Source: an uncultured Oscillospiraceae bacterium (GTDB lineage Bacteria > Bacillota > Clostridia > Oscillospirales > Ruminococcaceae). From it: a DNA stretch of 64,000 bases. The DNA is taken from NCBI GenBank assembly GCA_934481355.1, contig CAKSPH010000007.1:1-64000 (forward strand), in the 5' to 3' direction. Below, piece after piece: positions 35,076 through 42,494 of this stretch; within the stretch, counting starts at the first letter, position 1, and each line of letters starts with the position of its first letter. Position numbers and translations under genes: made by a program. The notes under the pieces are model-generated. The model was not told the DNA's origin, searched no databases, and saw nothing but the letters and a program-made list of their open reading frames with translations.

Positions 35076-36995
35076 TTGCTTAACAGCGTTATAACTGTTG
35101 GAGTATGCTGCACGGCGGCAAACAAGGATATCAGCAAATCAGTGCTCGACGCCCTTGCCGATATCGTTAAATCCGGCGAAAAATACCGAATGCTTATATT
35201 CCAGTGCTTCGGAGATATGTTTTACAGCTCTGGCAGCAATGACGGCGAATCCTCGATATTCAGCCTGATAAATTACGATATGCTGGACGCGATGATAATA
35301 GTTCCCGCGTCTATCCATGACCGCTCCGTCATTGAGCGGATAGTAAACGACTGCCGCGAGTGTGGCGTCCCGCTTATTTCTGTTGATATCCCGCTGCCGG
35401 GGGCGTTCTGCATTTCTTTCGGCTATGGAGAGGCTTTCGGGAAGATAGTGGAGCACGTTATATCCCGGCACGACTGCCGCCGGATAAAGCTGATAGCAGG
35501 CTACCAGGGGAATCCCTTTTCGGATACCCGCATTAAAAGCTGCCGTGAAATCATGCGGCGGCATGGACTTGCCCTCGGGGACGGCGACATATACTACGGC
35601 GATTTCTGGGACGGTCCCACATATGCGGCGATGGACAGATTCTTTGAAAGCGGCGAGGAGCTTCCGGACGCATTCGTCTGCTGCAACGATACTATGGCTA
35701 TGGCAGTATGCCTGAAACTCAGCGAGCGCGGCATAAAGGTCCCGGACGACGTTATAGTCACGGGCTTTGACGGAATAGCCATCGAGAAATACCACAGACC
35801 GCGCCTTACAACCGCCGCGCGTAATGACGCGCAGCTTGCCTGCACCCTGCTGGAGATCGTGGACAAGGTATACAATGACAGGAATCTTGCGCCGTACACC
35901 GTGGAGCTTCCGTATGAGCCGGTGTTCAGCGAGAGCTGCGGCTGCGCCTGCCGGGACGAGGCAAGCTCCAACGCACAGCTTGCGGAGTATGTCAAGAGCT
36001 ATTCCTACTCGCTTAATTATGAGGAATACATCAACATAATGGAGAACACAGCAGCCGCCGACCCGGTTCCGGAGAATATCCGGAAAGTGCTGGAGAAGTA
36101 CTGCTGCGGTAATTCAATGGTGTGCCTTACGGACGAATTCTGCAAATTCCTGAGTGCGGAGCGGCAGGAGCCCCTGCCGGAGTTCAGCCGGTTCGGGGAA
36201 ATGCACGTTTTCGCCTGCACCAACACAAACGGCAGGAAGAACCTTACGGGCATGGTTTTCCCGGCTTCGCGGATAATTCCGCAGTTTGACGCGGTAACGT
36301 CCGAGGACAGAATGACGTTCCTTATCCCGCTGTTCTTCCAGAACAACGTGCACGGATATTTTGTGACGCCCTACGTCCGGGACGAGCACCACAGCGAGCG
36401 GCTGTATACATTCTGCAACAGTCTTAACCGCTGCCTTGAGAATATGCGCACGCACGAGCATATGAGGGCGCTTAACCGCCGTCTGGAGTTCATGTTCACG
36501 CATGACCAGCTCACGCAGATATACAACCGCTACGGCTTCTATCAGGGCTTCCGGGAGGAATATATGGCGCGCAGCGGCGGAAACTGCGATGTATTCATCG
36601 TGTCGGCGGATATGAACGACATGAAGTACATCAACGACAATTTCGGTCATGCGGAGGGCGACGAGGCTCTTTGTATGATAGCGCGTGCGCTGAGCGGGGC
36701 TTCGGAGAGCGTCGGCGGCGGGGTCATCTGCTCGCGTTTCGGCGGAGATGAGTTCGTTGCGGCGAAAATATGCCAGGGCGATGCGGCGGAGCAGGCGGAG
36801 AAATACCGCTGTGGTTTTGCTGAAAGGCTGTCGGAGATAAACGCGGCTTCCGGAAAGGAATATCAGGTGCAAGTCGGCTTCGGGGTATATTCGGCTTCGA
36901 TTTCCGGCGTGGAGTCGATAGACGGGCTCATTGAGCTTGCCGACAGGCTGATGTACTCCGACAAGGCGAAGCACAAGCGGCATCCCAGAAACTGA
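35076..36995 (+). CDS. LacI-type sensor domain fused to a GGDEF diguanylate cyclase
   Basis: A 639-residue soluble protein. Residues about 5-295 form a periplasmic-binding-like fold of the LacI/GalR type (VTGFDGIAIEKYHRPRLTT is the typical C-terminal landmark) but no helix-turn-helix precedes it. A Cys-rich link (SESCGCACRDEA) leads to a middle region, and residues about 490-639 form a GGDEF domain with intact SRFGGDEFVAAK near residue 555, so cyclic-di-GMP synthesis is expected. There is no signal peptide or membrane segment, so it senses a cytoplasmic sugar. TTG 35076 is the likely start: GGGGAGG is 8 bases upstream and overlaps the alternative GTG 35067. Confidence 0.87.
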   Translation: MLNSVITVGVCCTAANKDISKSVLDALADIVKSGEKYRMLIFQCFGDMFYSSGSNDGESSIFSLINYDMLDAMIIVPASIHDRSVIERIVNDCRECGVPLISVDIPLPGAFCISFGYGEAFGKIVEHVISRHDCRRIKLIAGYQGNPFSDTRIKSCREIMRRHGLALGDGDIYYGDFWDGPTYAAMDRFFESGEELPDAFVCCNDTMAMAVCLKLSERGIKVPDDVIVTGFDGIAIEKYHRPRLTTAARNDAQLACTLLEIVDKVYNDRNLAPYTVELPYEPVFSESCGCACRDEASSNAQLAEYVKSYSYSLNYEEYINIMENTAAADPVPENIRKVLEKYCCGNSMVCLTDEFCKFLSAERQEPLPEFSRFGEMHVFACTNTNGRKNLTGMVFPASRIIPQFDAVTSEDRMTFLIPLFFQNNVHGYFVTPYVRDEHHSERLYTFCNSLNRCLENMRTHEHMRALNRRLEFMFTHDQLTQIYNRYGFYQGFREEYMARSGGNCDVFIVSADMNDMKYINDNFGHAEGDEALCMIARALSGASESVGGGVICSRFGGDEFVAAKICQGDAAEQAEKYRCGFAERLSEINAASGKEYQVQVGFGVYSASISGVESIDGLIELADRLMYSDKAKHKRHPRN

Positions 36996-37003
36996 AAACA
37001 TAA

Positions 37004-37036
37004 CGGGGAGAGCAAAAAATGCTCTCCCCGATTTTT
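37004..37036. terminator. Bidirectional terminator
   Basis: CGGGGAGAGC (37004-37013) pairs with GCTCTCCCCG (37021-37030), flanked by A- and T-runs. It serves the GGDEF gene and the convergent DUF2726 gene. Confidence 0.88.
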
Positions 37037-37526
37037 ACTGCACCTTTTTAAGCGCGGCGATAATGACCGCCTCCACGTCCTCTTTAAGCGAGCGTATCCT
37101 AACCAGCCTGTCGCCGAAAATCGCGTTTTTCAGGCGGTCGTTCTTCCGGGCGCGCTCGGTCTCGTGGCTTCTGTCGTCAAGCTCTATCAGCAGGACGATG
37201 TTCATATCGTAGTCGCACAGCAGGAAATCAACGTGCTTCGACTTTATCTTGTTGAACCACTTCTGCCAGTCCTTTGTGCCTTTCTTTATCGAAACGATAT
37301 CCGCGACCCGCACCTTCGGGCATATCTGGAGCTCCAGCCTGTCCGCGGCCGGCTTTAAAATGCGGTAGAACGCCCGCTCGCGCTCGGTGAGTATCGTTTC
37401 GTTCATGATATACGGGAGCTTTTCATGGAGCCTTATGTATATCCATATTATAATTGCGGCGGCAATGACCGCCAGACCTATCCATGGTAAATAATCCAAT
37501 GCCAGACCTCCGGGGAAAGAATACAT
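37035..37526 (-). CDS. DUF2726 (nuclease-fold) membrane protein
   Basis: A 163-residue protein with one N-terminal membrane helix (about residues 14-30) and a DUF2726 domain of the restriction-endonuclease-like superfamily: LTERERAFYRILKPA, CPKVRVADIV, KHVDFLLCDYDMNIVLLIE, LDDRSHETERARKNDRLKN. Function unknown; topoisomerase-associated relatives exist. ATG 37526 is preferred. The 12-residue longer frame starting at 37562 would be encoded by a family-1 repeat end, and that same repeat end supplies AGAGGTGA as ribosome site. Confidence 0.82.
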   Translation of the reverse strand: MYSFPGGLALDYLPWIGLAVIAAAIIIWIYIRLHEKLPYIMNETILTERERAFYRILKPAADRLELQICPKVRVADIVSIKKGTKDWQKWFNKIKSKHVDFLLCDYDMNIVLLIELDDRSHETERARKNDRLKNAIFGDRLVRIRSLKEDVEAVIIAALKKVQ

Positions 37527-37528
37527 TT

Positions 37529-37565
37529 GGTCACCTCTGAAAAACTTGTTTGAGGCGATCATTTG
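37529..37565. mobile_element. Family 1 repeat, solo end (copy F)
   Basis: GGTCACCTCTGAAAAACTTG matches the left end of copy A (GGTCACCTCTAAAAACCTTG) and continues GTTTGAGGCGATCATTTG, which resembles the copy A interior. No opposite end is found, so it is a relic. It abuts the DUF2726 start codon. Confidence 0.6.
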
Positions 37566-37613
37566 ATTATATCACGTTCTCTCCGGAGTGTCAAGGCGGA
37601 AAATGATACAGTT

Positions 37614-38828
37614 TCAGCTGTCAATGCCGATTATAGGGTCCCCGGACGGAAAATACCGGTACGCCGCCCTCGACCAGAGATACCATGTATCGCCGTCCCT
37701 GCACAGCATATAGCAGGCGGGCGGGGCTCCGTCAGCGGGAGTGTCATACCATTCGTTCGTATCGGCGGTAAATGTATATTCCGCTATGCGCCCCTCTGCG
37801 CGGTATTTCGCGCTGAAATCCACAAGCCATGTGTTCGCGGATATCTCCCAGTTTTCAAGGGACTTCCATATGCTGTACCCGTCAGCTTTCCTGTAGTCCC
37901 CGAGATGAGTGGTGTAAACCTCGTCCGTCCTGCCGAATATCTCCGTCGCGATATCCTTGTATTCCAGTATGCGGAACTCACGGTAATACGACTCCTCCGT
38001 CATGCTCCGGAGGTATTTCTCCGAGAGGATATCAAGCGCGGCCTGAACCGCCTGCTCCTCCGTCATGCCGGAAGTATCCGGCTCGCAGGACATGACCTCC
38101 GGGGAGGTGGAATAGCTGTAAGCCGCGGTGTATTGCACCGGAGGAAGCCCCTGCGGCCTCTCCCCAGGGAATACCCAGTACTTCCCGGCTGTGAAATCGA
38201 ACCGCCAGATATTGCCCTCCGAATCCGTCAGGGAATCGTGCTCGTGGTCCGCGTCCGTGAACTCCGGGAGCTCCACGGTCTGGTACAGTTCCCCGCCGAC
38301 ATAGGAGTGATCTCCCGTGAAATGAGTCAGCCCGCCGCGCCTTGCCGACCAGAACTGCGCTGAAGTTCCGGCGCCGTCCGTGAAGTACGGGATATACAGC
38401 GTTCCTCCCCACAGCTCATAGAAGTGTATGCCGCTTTCTGCCGGGTCTATTTTCATGTCGGTGCCGATGAGCTGAGAATCCTCCGCCTGTCCGTAGGAAT
38501 ACAGCCCGAGATTCAGGGTTCCGCACCGGAACAAGCCGTTTTCCTGCTCCTCTGTTCCTGTTCCGTACAGCACTGCACAGCTCTCATCTCCTGCCATGTA
38601 TGAGAAAACCCTGTCTGCGCCGAACTCCTCAGCAAAGAGCTCGTCGCCGCTCGGCAGCTGCTCTGTTCCGGCTGAGCCGTCGGAAGTCTCAGCGGTATTC
38701 TCTGCGGAAGCCTCATTCATCGCTGTGGAAACAGCGCTCTCATGCAGGTTTGATTCTGCTTTGCGGGATATGCAGGCGCACATCGAAAGGCACACCGCAA
38801 GCGCGGCTGAAATTTTCAGTATTTTCAT
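37614..38828 (-). CDS. Putative lipoprotein of unknown function
   Basis: A 404-residue exported protein. The signal peptide MKILKISAALAVCLSMCAC has a likely lipidated cysteine at residue 19, then a Ser/Glu/Thr-rich linker (to about residue 55) and a large beta-rich domain (LYGTGTEEQENGLFRCGTLNLG..., many Tyr/Trp near the C-terminus). No family recognised. ATG 38828 is set by GAGGAGGG; the frame opens at 38843. It is divergent from the LytTR gene, with a GGTTACA motif in the shared spacer (38871). Confidence 0.72.
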   Translation of the reverse strand: MKILKISAALAVCLSMCACISRKAESNLHESAVSTAMNEASAENTAETSDGSAGTEQLPSGDELFAEEFGADRVFSYMAGDESCAVLYGTGTEEQENGLFRCGTLNLGLYSYGQAEDSQLIGTDMKIDPAESGIHFYELWGGTLYIPYFTDGAGTSAQFWSARRGGLTHFTGDHSYVGGELYQTVELPEFTDADHEHDSLTDSEGNIWRFDFTAGKYWVFPGERPQGLPPVQYTAAYSYSTSPEVMSCEPDTSGMTEEQAVQAALDILSEKYLRSMTEESYYREFRILEYKDIATEIFGRTDEVYTTHLGDYRKADGYSIWKSLENWEISANTWLVDFSAKYRAEGRIAEYTFTADTNEWYDTPADGAPPACYMLCRDGDTWYLWSRAAYRYFPSGDPIIGIDS

Positions 38829-38970
38829 GATATCCCTCCTCATCTGATATGACAGAACACAGAACGAAAAGGTTACAAAGACGCACTTTACTATTATTGT
38901 AATTTATCACAGATTATCGACATTTTACCAGGGCAAACTGCACAAATTGAGTGTTCGAAGTATTTGCTGA

Positions 38971-39000
38971 TGTAACAAAAATGAAGATTCATGTAACCAA
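38971..39000 (+). promoter_or_regulatory. Candidate LytTR binding site (two TGTAAC direct repeats)
   Basis: TGTAAC at 38971 and TGTAACC at 38992 are 21 bp apart, two helical turns, and end 6 bp before the -35 box of the LytTR gene. LytTR regulators bind direct repeats with 21-22 bp period. The same motif recurs at 42207-42260. Confidence 0.55.
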
Positions 39001-39004
39001 CGAA

Positions 39005-39033
39005 TTGACAATCTGCAACACACGATATATAAT
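39005..39033 (+). promoter_or_regulatory. Promoter of the LytTR two-component genes
   Basis: TTGACA (39005-39010), 17-bp spacer, TATAAT (39028-39033), 34 bp before ATG 39067. Confidence 0.85.
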
Positions 39034-39066
39034 ATTCACAAGTAAATTAATAACGGAGGCGGCAGA

Positions 39067-39795
39067 ATGAAATATTTCATCTGTGATGATAACGATATTT
39101 TTGCAAAAGACCTCGAAAGAAAAATACTTGCGCTGGAACCTGACTGTGAGATCAGGCTTTTTCCGACGCTGGCATCGCTGAGATTCGCATTAGGAGACAA
39201 CGGCGGGATAGACGCGGTGTTTCTTGATATAATGAACGCAGACGGCAGCGGCATAGAATTCGCGAATGTCCTGCACACGCTGAAACCGCTGGCGAAGCTG
39301 GTGTTCGTCACCAGCCATGCCGCCGAATTCTCACAGGAGATATTCCGCTGCGAGCCGGGAAGCGAGCCGGTGGCATACCTCGCAAAACCGGTAAATATGG
39401 ATTACCTGAAAAACGCCCTGGAAAAGATAAGAAACTCCGCCGTGCATAAGCCGGATTTCATACCCGTTACCATAAACCGCCGCACAGAATACATCAACTG
39501 CACTGAACTGCTGTATGTTGTCAGCGACCGCAGGCAGTTGTTATTCGTTACACCCGGCGGAAACCTTACATCATACGGAAAGATGGACGAGATCGCGGAA
39601 AAACTGCCGGATCACTTCTGCCGGTGCCACCGCAGCTATATAATCAATCTGCGCCGTATCCATCGCGTAAGGGGCTGGAACAGCTTTGAAATGACAAACG
39701 GCGATATGGTTCCGGTCGGCAAGCTTTATCAGGATTCCGTAAAGGACGCAGTCACCGCAGAATACTCCAGAAACGGAGGGATAAGCGTTGTATGA
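39067..39795 (+). CDS. LytTR-family response regulator (AgrA/LytR type)
   Basis: A 242-residue regulator: receiver domain (residues 1-120) with acidic pocket CDDND, phosphoacceptor D54 in VFLDI and lysine in YLAKPVNMDYL, then a LytTR DNA-binding domain (about 135-235) with YINCTELLYVVSDRRQ, FCRCHRSYIINLRRI and GDMVPVGKLYQDSVK. It likely activates genes in response to a signal sensed by the next gene; TGTAAC direct repeats before its own promoter suggest autoregulation. CGGAGGCGG precedes ATG 39067. It overlaps the kinase gene by 8 bp. Confidence 0.94.
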   Translation: MKYFICDDNDIFAKDLERKILALEPDCEIRLFPTLASLRFALGDNGGIDAVFLDIMNADGSGIEFANVLHTLKPLAKLVFVTSHAAEFSQEIFRCEPGSEPVAYLAKPVNMDYLKNALEKIRNSAVHKPDFIPVTINRRTEYINCTELLYVVSDRRQLLFVTPGGNLTSYGKMDEIAEKLPDHFCRCHRSYIINLRRIHRVRGWNSFEMTNGDMVPVGKLYQDSVKDAVTAEYSRNGGISVV

Positions 39796-41122
39796 ACAGA
39801 CGATGATAGACGTCCTGTATTTCGTGCTGTATCAGTCGTTCAACTGCGGGTTTGTTATCGTTTTCTTCTACAATGCGCTCACGCCGAGGTTCAGGGCACG
39901 GTACGCCGTTCCGGTGGTGATGATGATACAGCTTGCTTCTTACCTCTACACCGCCTGTCTTCCGTGGGTCGTGAAAATGCTGATACAGGTGGGTCTGTTC
40001 TTTGCCTATGCCGTGTTCCTGTTCAGGGACAAGCTGAAAAAGCGGCTGCTGTGCGTCTCTATGCTGTTTGGCGCAACTACGCTGCTTGACCTCGGTCTCA
40101 CATACTTCTGCATGATGGCTTTCGGCTTTGTTTCAGCTCAGGTTCCGGTCAAAACGTGGGACTGCATTCTTCAGATTATCGCAATAGATTCCCTGTCAGC
40201 GGTGTACTACTTTACGATACTGTACCTGTGGCGGAAAAGGGTCAGCCGCTATCCCGTCAAGACAATGAGCCTGTTCATCATATTCCCGCTGAGTCAGGCT
40301 GTAAGCATTTCCGGATATTACTACGTTTCCCCCACGCAGACGGCGGTCGGGGAACCATTCACGAACCCTTTCGCATACATCTCGCTTTTGATGTACATAT
40401 TCTCCGATATATTCATGGTCATCGCCCTGCGTGACAACGCAAAGACCGAGCAGCTGCGCAGCCAGCTGAAGGATATGGAGCATGAGACTGAAATGCAGAC
40501 CCTCTACTACGAGAATCTCACGCGGCAGTACGCCAAGATACGCGAATACCGCCACGATGTCAGGAATCTCGTTGCCGCCGCCGAGATAACCATGCGCTCC
40601 GGCTCGGCGGACGAGGGGTTCTCCATGCTGAGCGACCTGAAGGAGCGCGCCGACGGCCTTGATATCCCCATCTACTGCGCGAATCCGATAGTCAGCGCCG
40701 TTATCTGGGAGAAGCGCCGCCGGTGCGAAGCAGCTGGAATCGGCTTCACGCTTTCCATGTCCCCCACGGAGGAGATCCCTCTCAGCAATGCGGACGCCTG
40801 CTCTCTCTTCGCGAATCTGCTGGACAATGCGATACGCGAGGCAGGGACGACAGCTTCACCGCAAGTTTCCGTGAGCTGCCGCAGCAAGATAGGTATGCTG
40901 TTCCTGGAGGTTCGGAACTCCACCGAAAAGATGTTCACCTCAGCCCCCGCAAGCACCAAGCGCGGCGAAAACCACGGAAACGGGCTGACCATCGTGGAAA
41001 ATATCGCCCGGAAATATTCCGGCAGCTTCCGCATTACGGCGGACGGAAAAGAAGCCTGCGCGGCATTCACGGCGCAGCTCCCGGAGGTCACAGAGCCGCA
41101 GTTTCAGCCACAAGCTGAATAA
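39788..41122 (+). CDS. AgrC-like GHKL sensor histidine kinase
   Basis: A 444-residue kinase with six N-terminal membrane helices (residues about 10-215), a short coiled coil, the phosphoacceptor H256 in REYRHDVRNLV, the N-box NLLDNAIREA and G-box GENHGNGLTIVENIA of GHKL ATPases. This class typically senses peptides or envelope signals and phosphorylates a LytTR partner, here the adjacent gene. TTG 39788 is the likely start, with GGAGGG 7 bases upstream; ATG 39803 is too far from it. No small peptide precursor (AgrD-like) was found nearby. It is convergent with the next gene, overlapping by 35 bp. Confidence 0.9.
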   Translation: MYEQTMIDVLYFVLYQSFNCGFVIVFFYNALTPRFRARYAVPVVMMIQLASYLYTACLPWVVKMLIQVGLFFAYAVFLFRDKLKKRLLCVSMLFGATTLLDLGLTYFCMMAFGFVSAQVPVKTWDCILQIIAIDSLSAVYYFTILYLWRKRVSRYPVKTMSLFIIFPLSQAVSISGYYYVSPTQTAVGEPFTNPFAYISLLMYIFSDIFMVIALRDNAKTEQLRSQLKDMEHETEMQTLYYENLTRQYAKIREYRHDVRNLVAAAEITMRSGSADEGFSMLSDLKERADGLDIPIYCANPIVSAVIWEKRRRCEAAGIGFTLSMSPTEEIPLSNADACSLFANLLDNAIREAGTTASPQVSVSCRSKIGMLFLEVRNSTEKMFTSAPASTKRGENHGNGLTIVENIARKYSGSFRITADGKEACAAFTAQLPEVTEPQFQPQAE

Positions 41123-42137
41123 AGAAGCCCAGCAGGAGTGAAAGGAAGTTCGCGGTCATGGTGTAGGCAACGATCTTCCCGGTTTTGCCGCTGTATTTGT
41201 CGTACTTCCCAAGATTGAAGATGTATATTATCAGTTCGATAGTGAACACGATAAGCTCCATCGGTATATAGAAGATGATGAATCCGGTAAAACCTGACTG
41301 GAAAGTCACGACCGAAAGCACGATATTCAGCATTACCTGGGTCATGGCATTTATCGCCGCAAGGAATAGCATCGCCTTTTTCCCGCGGTAGCCGAAGGCA
41401 AGGGCAAGCAGAAGCTCCACCGCTATGGTCAGAGCCATTCTGAGCAGCAGCGCGATACCCTCCCGGATATACTCGTAGCTCGGGGCGGCTTTTATATCGA
41501 AGCCGTTTATGTCGTCAAGGTCTACCGTGAAATAGCTTGAAAACGCATAGCAGTTGTATTCCCCGGTGGAAACCATGAGGCCGCTGTCCGGGTACCACAC
41601 CAGCACCTTGAAAACGTCCGGCGGGTAGTATCCCATGTGTATCGTGCGGGTTTTCTCGCTGTCCCATACATTACCGAAAAATACGAAGCCGTCCCCGTCG
41701 CTGTATTCCGCGAACTTTACGAACGCCGCAGCCCCGGGGTCGTTTTCTGCCTGGGCGTAGTCCTCGTCGGTCAGTTCTGCTTTCATGTACATCGGCGGGA
41801 GCTTTGATTCCTCGGCTATCAGGGCCGCATAAAAATGCTCTCCCTGGCTTCCCTTCAGCGTTACCCTGAGCGATGGCTTGGGGCCGCAGTCCGCAAAGGC
41901 GCTGACGGACAGCGCGAAAAATACCAGCGCACACAGTAATATAGGGCAACACCGCACAATTAACGGCTGGCGCCTTTGCCGCACGCTTGCTTGCATATTT
42001 TTCGTCATCTTGCACAACTTTCGCTTGACAGGCGTCAGCCTGTCTGCGCTCAATTTGTACAATCTGACAAAAAAAATCTGCGGCGCAATCGCACGACAAT
42101 AATTATGCGGTGTTGCCCTAGAAACTATCCTTTTCAT
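41088..42137 (-). CDS. Exported membrane protein whose signal peptide carries an in-frame MITE
   Basis: The frame gives 349 residues from ATG 42137 (GGGAGG site upstream). After MKRIVS come 59 codons contributed by a family-2 repeat and its duplicated TA, then ILLCALVFFALSVSAFA, an extracytoplasmic domain starting DCGPKPSLRVTLKG and four or five C-terminal membrane helices. Removing 177 bp restores MKRIVSILLCALVFFALSVSA, a textbook signal peptide. Whether the current protein is exported is uncertain; an ATG inside the repeat (MQASVRQRRQPLIVRCCP...) could start a usable shorter signal. No named family recognised. Promoter and LytTR-like repeats lie upstream. Confidence 0.78.
   Translation of the reverse strand: MKRIVSRATPHNYCRAIAPQIFFVRLYKLSADRLTPVKRKLCKMTKNMQASVRQRRQPLIVRCCPILLCALVFFALSVSAFADCGPKPSLRVTLKGSQGEHFYAALIAEESKLPPMYMKAELTDEDYAQAENDPGAAAFVKFAEYSDGDGFVFFGNVWDSEKTRTIHMGYYPPDVFKVLVWYPDSGLMVSTGEYNCYAFSSYFTVDLDDINGFDIKAAPSYEYIREGIALLLRMALTIAVELLLALAFGYRGKKAMLFLAAINAMTQVMLNIVLSVVTFQSGFTGFIIFYIPMELIVFTIELIIYIFNLGKYDKYSGKTGKIVAYTMTANFLSLLLGFFIQLVAETAAL
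41944..42118. mobile_element. MITE-like repeat family 2, copy B (175 bp), inside a coding region
   Basis: The terminal inverted repeats GGGCAACACCGCACAATTA and its near-complement ending GCGGTGTTGCCC (42107-42118), flanked by TA on both sides (41942-41943, 42119-42120). TA duplication is typical of mariner/IS630-mobilised MITEs. 175 + 2 = 177 bp, a multiple of three, and the minus-strand host frame through it has no stop. Confidence 0.9.
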
Positions 42138-42168
42138 ACGATTAACCTCCCTTGTGTTTGTTGCTTTA

Positions 42169-42197
42169 ATTATAGCCGATAAATTCCGACAAGTCAA
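42169..42197 (-). promoter_or_regulatory. Promoter of the exported membrane protein gene
   Basis: On the minus strand: TTGACT (42197-42192), 17-bp spacer, TATAAT (42174-42169), 32 bp before ATG 42137. Confidence 0.82.
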
Positions 42198-42206
42198 TTA
42201 AAATTC

Positions 42207-42260
42207 GGTTACAGTGTGATTACAGTGTGGTTACAAGAGATTACAGCCCGGTTACAGCAA
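42207..42260. repeat. Five tandem 10-11 bp repeats, candidate LytTR target array
   Basis: Units start at 42207, 42218, 42229, 42239 and 42250, consensus GRTTACAGNNN (TGTAAYC on the minus strand). GGTTACA units recur every 21-22 bp with GATTACA units between them. The array ends 9 bp before the minus-strand -35 box, the same geometry as at 38971-39000 before the LytTR gene. Confidence 0.65.
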
Positions 42261-42392
42261 TTTGTGCCCCGGAACAAAATCCGTGTGCGCCAGCACAGCG
42301 GCTCCGGGCATGGAGTGATTTCCCGAATGTGGCTCAACCAGGCCGGATGCCGGGATTTGTGAAGCTGCACAAAAAAATAATCTTATGCCCTA

Positions 42393-42421
42393 TTGACATT
42401 ATACGGTCAAAGTGTTATCAT
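42393..42421 (+). promoter_or_regulatory. Promoter of the MATE gene
   Basis: TTGACA (42393-42398), 17-bp spacer, TATCAT (42416-42421). TGCACAAA lies 20 bp upstream of it (42366). Confidence 0.7.
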
Positions 42422-42494
42422 AGTCTGGCGGCAAAAGCCGGAATTCAATGACGAATCGAAAGGCGGGGTCAACGGCGACTCCGTAGGGCATACA

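Noticed and set aside
35076..36995. Reading this gene as a normal LacI transcription factor
   Set aside because: There is no helix-turn-helix before the effector domain, and the C-terminus is a GGDEF domain.
42207..42260. Possible small CRISPR array
   Set aside because: The unit is only 10-11 bp without spacers; it fits a regulator-binding array.
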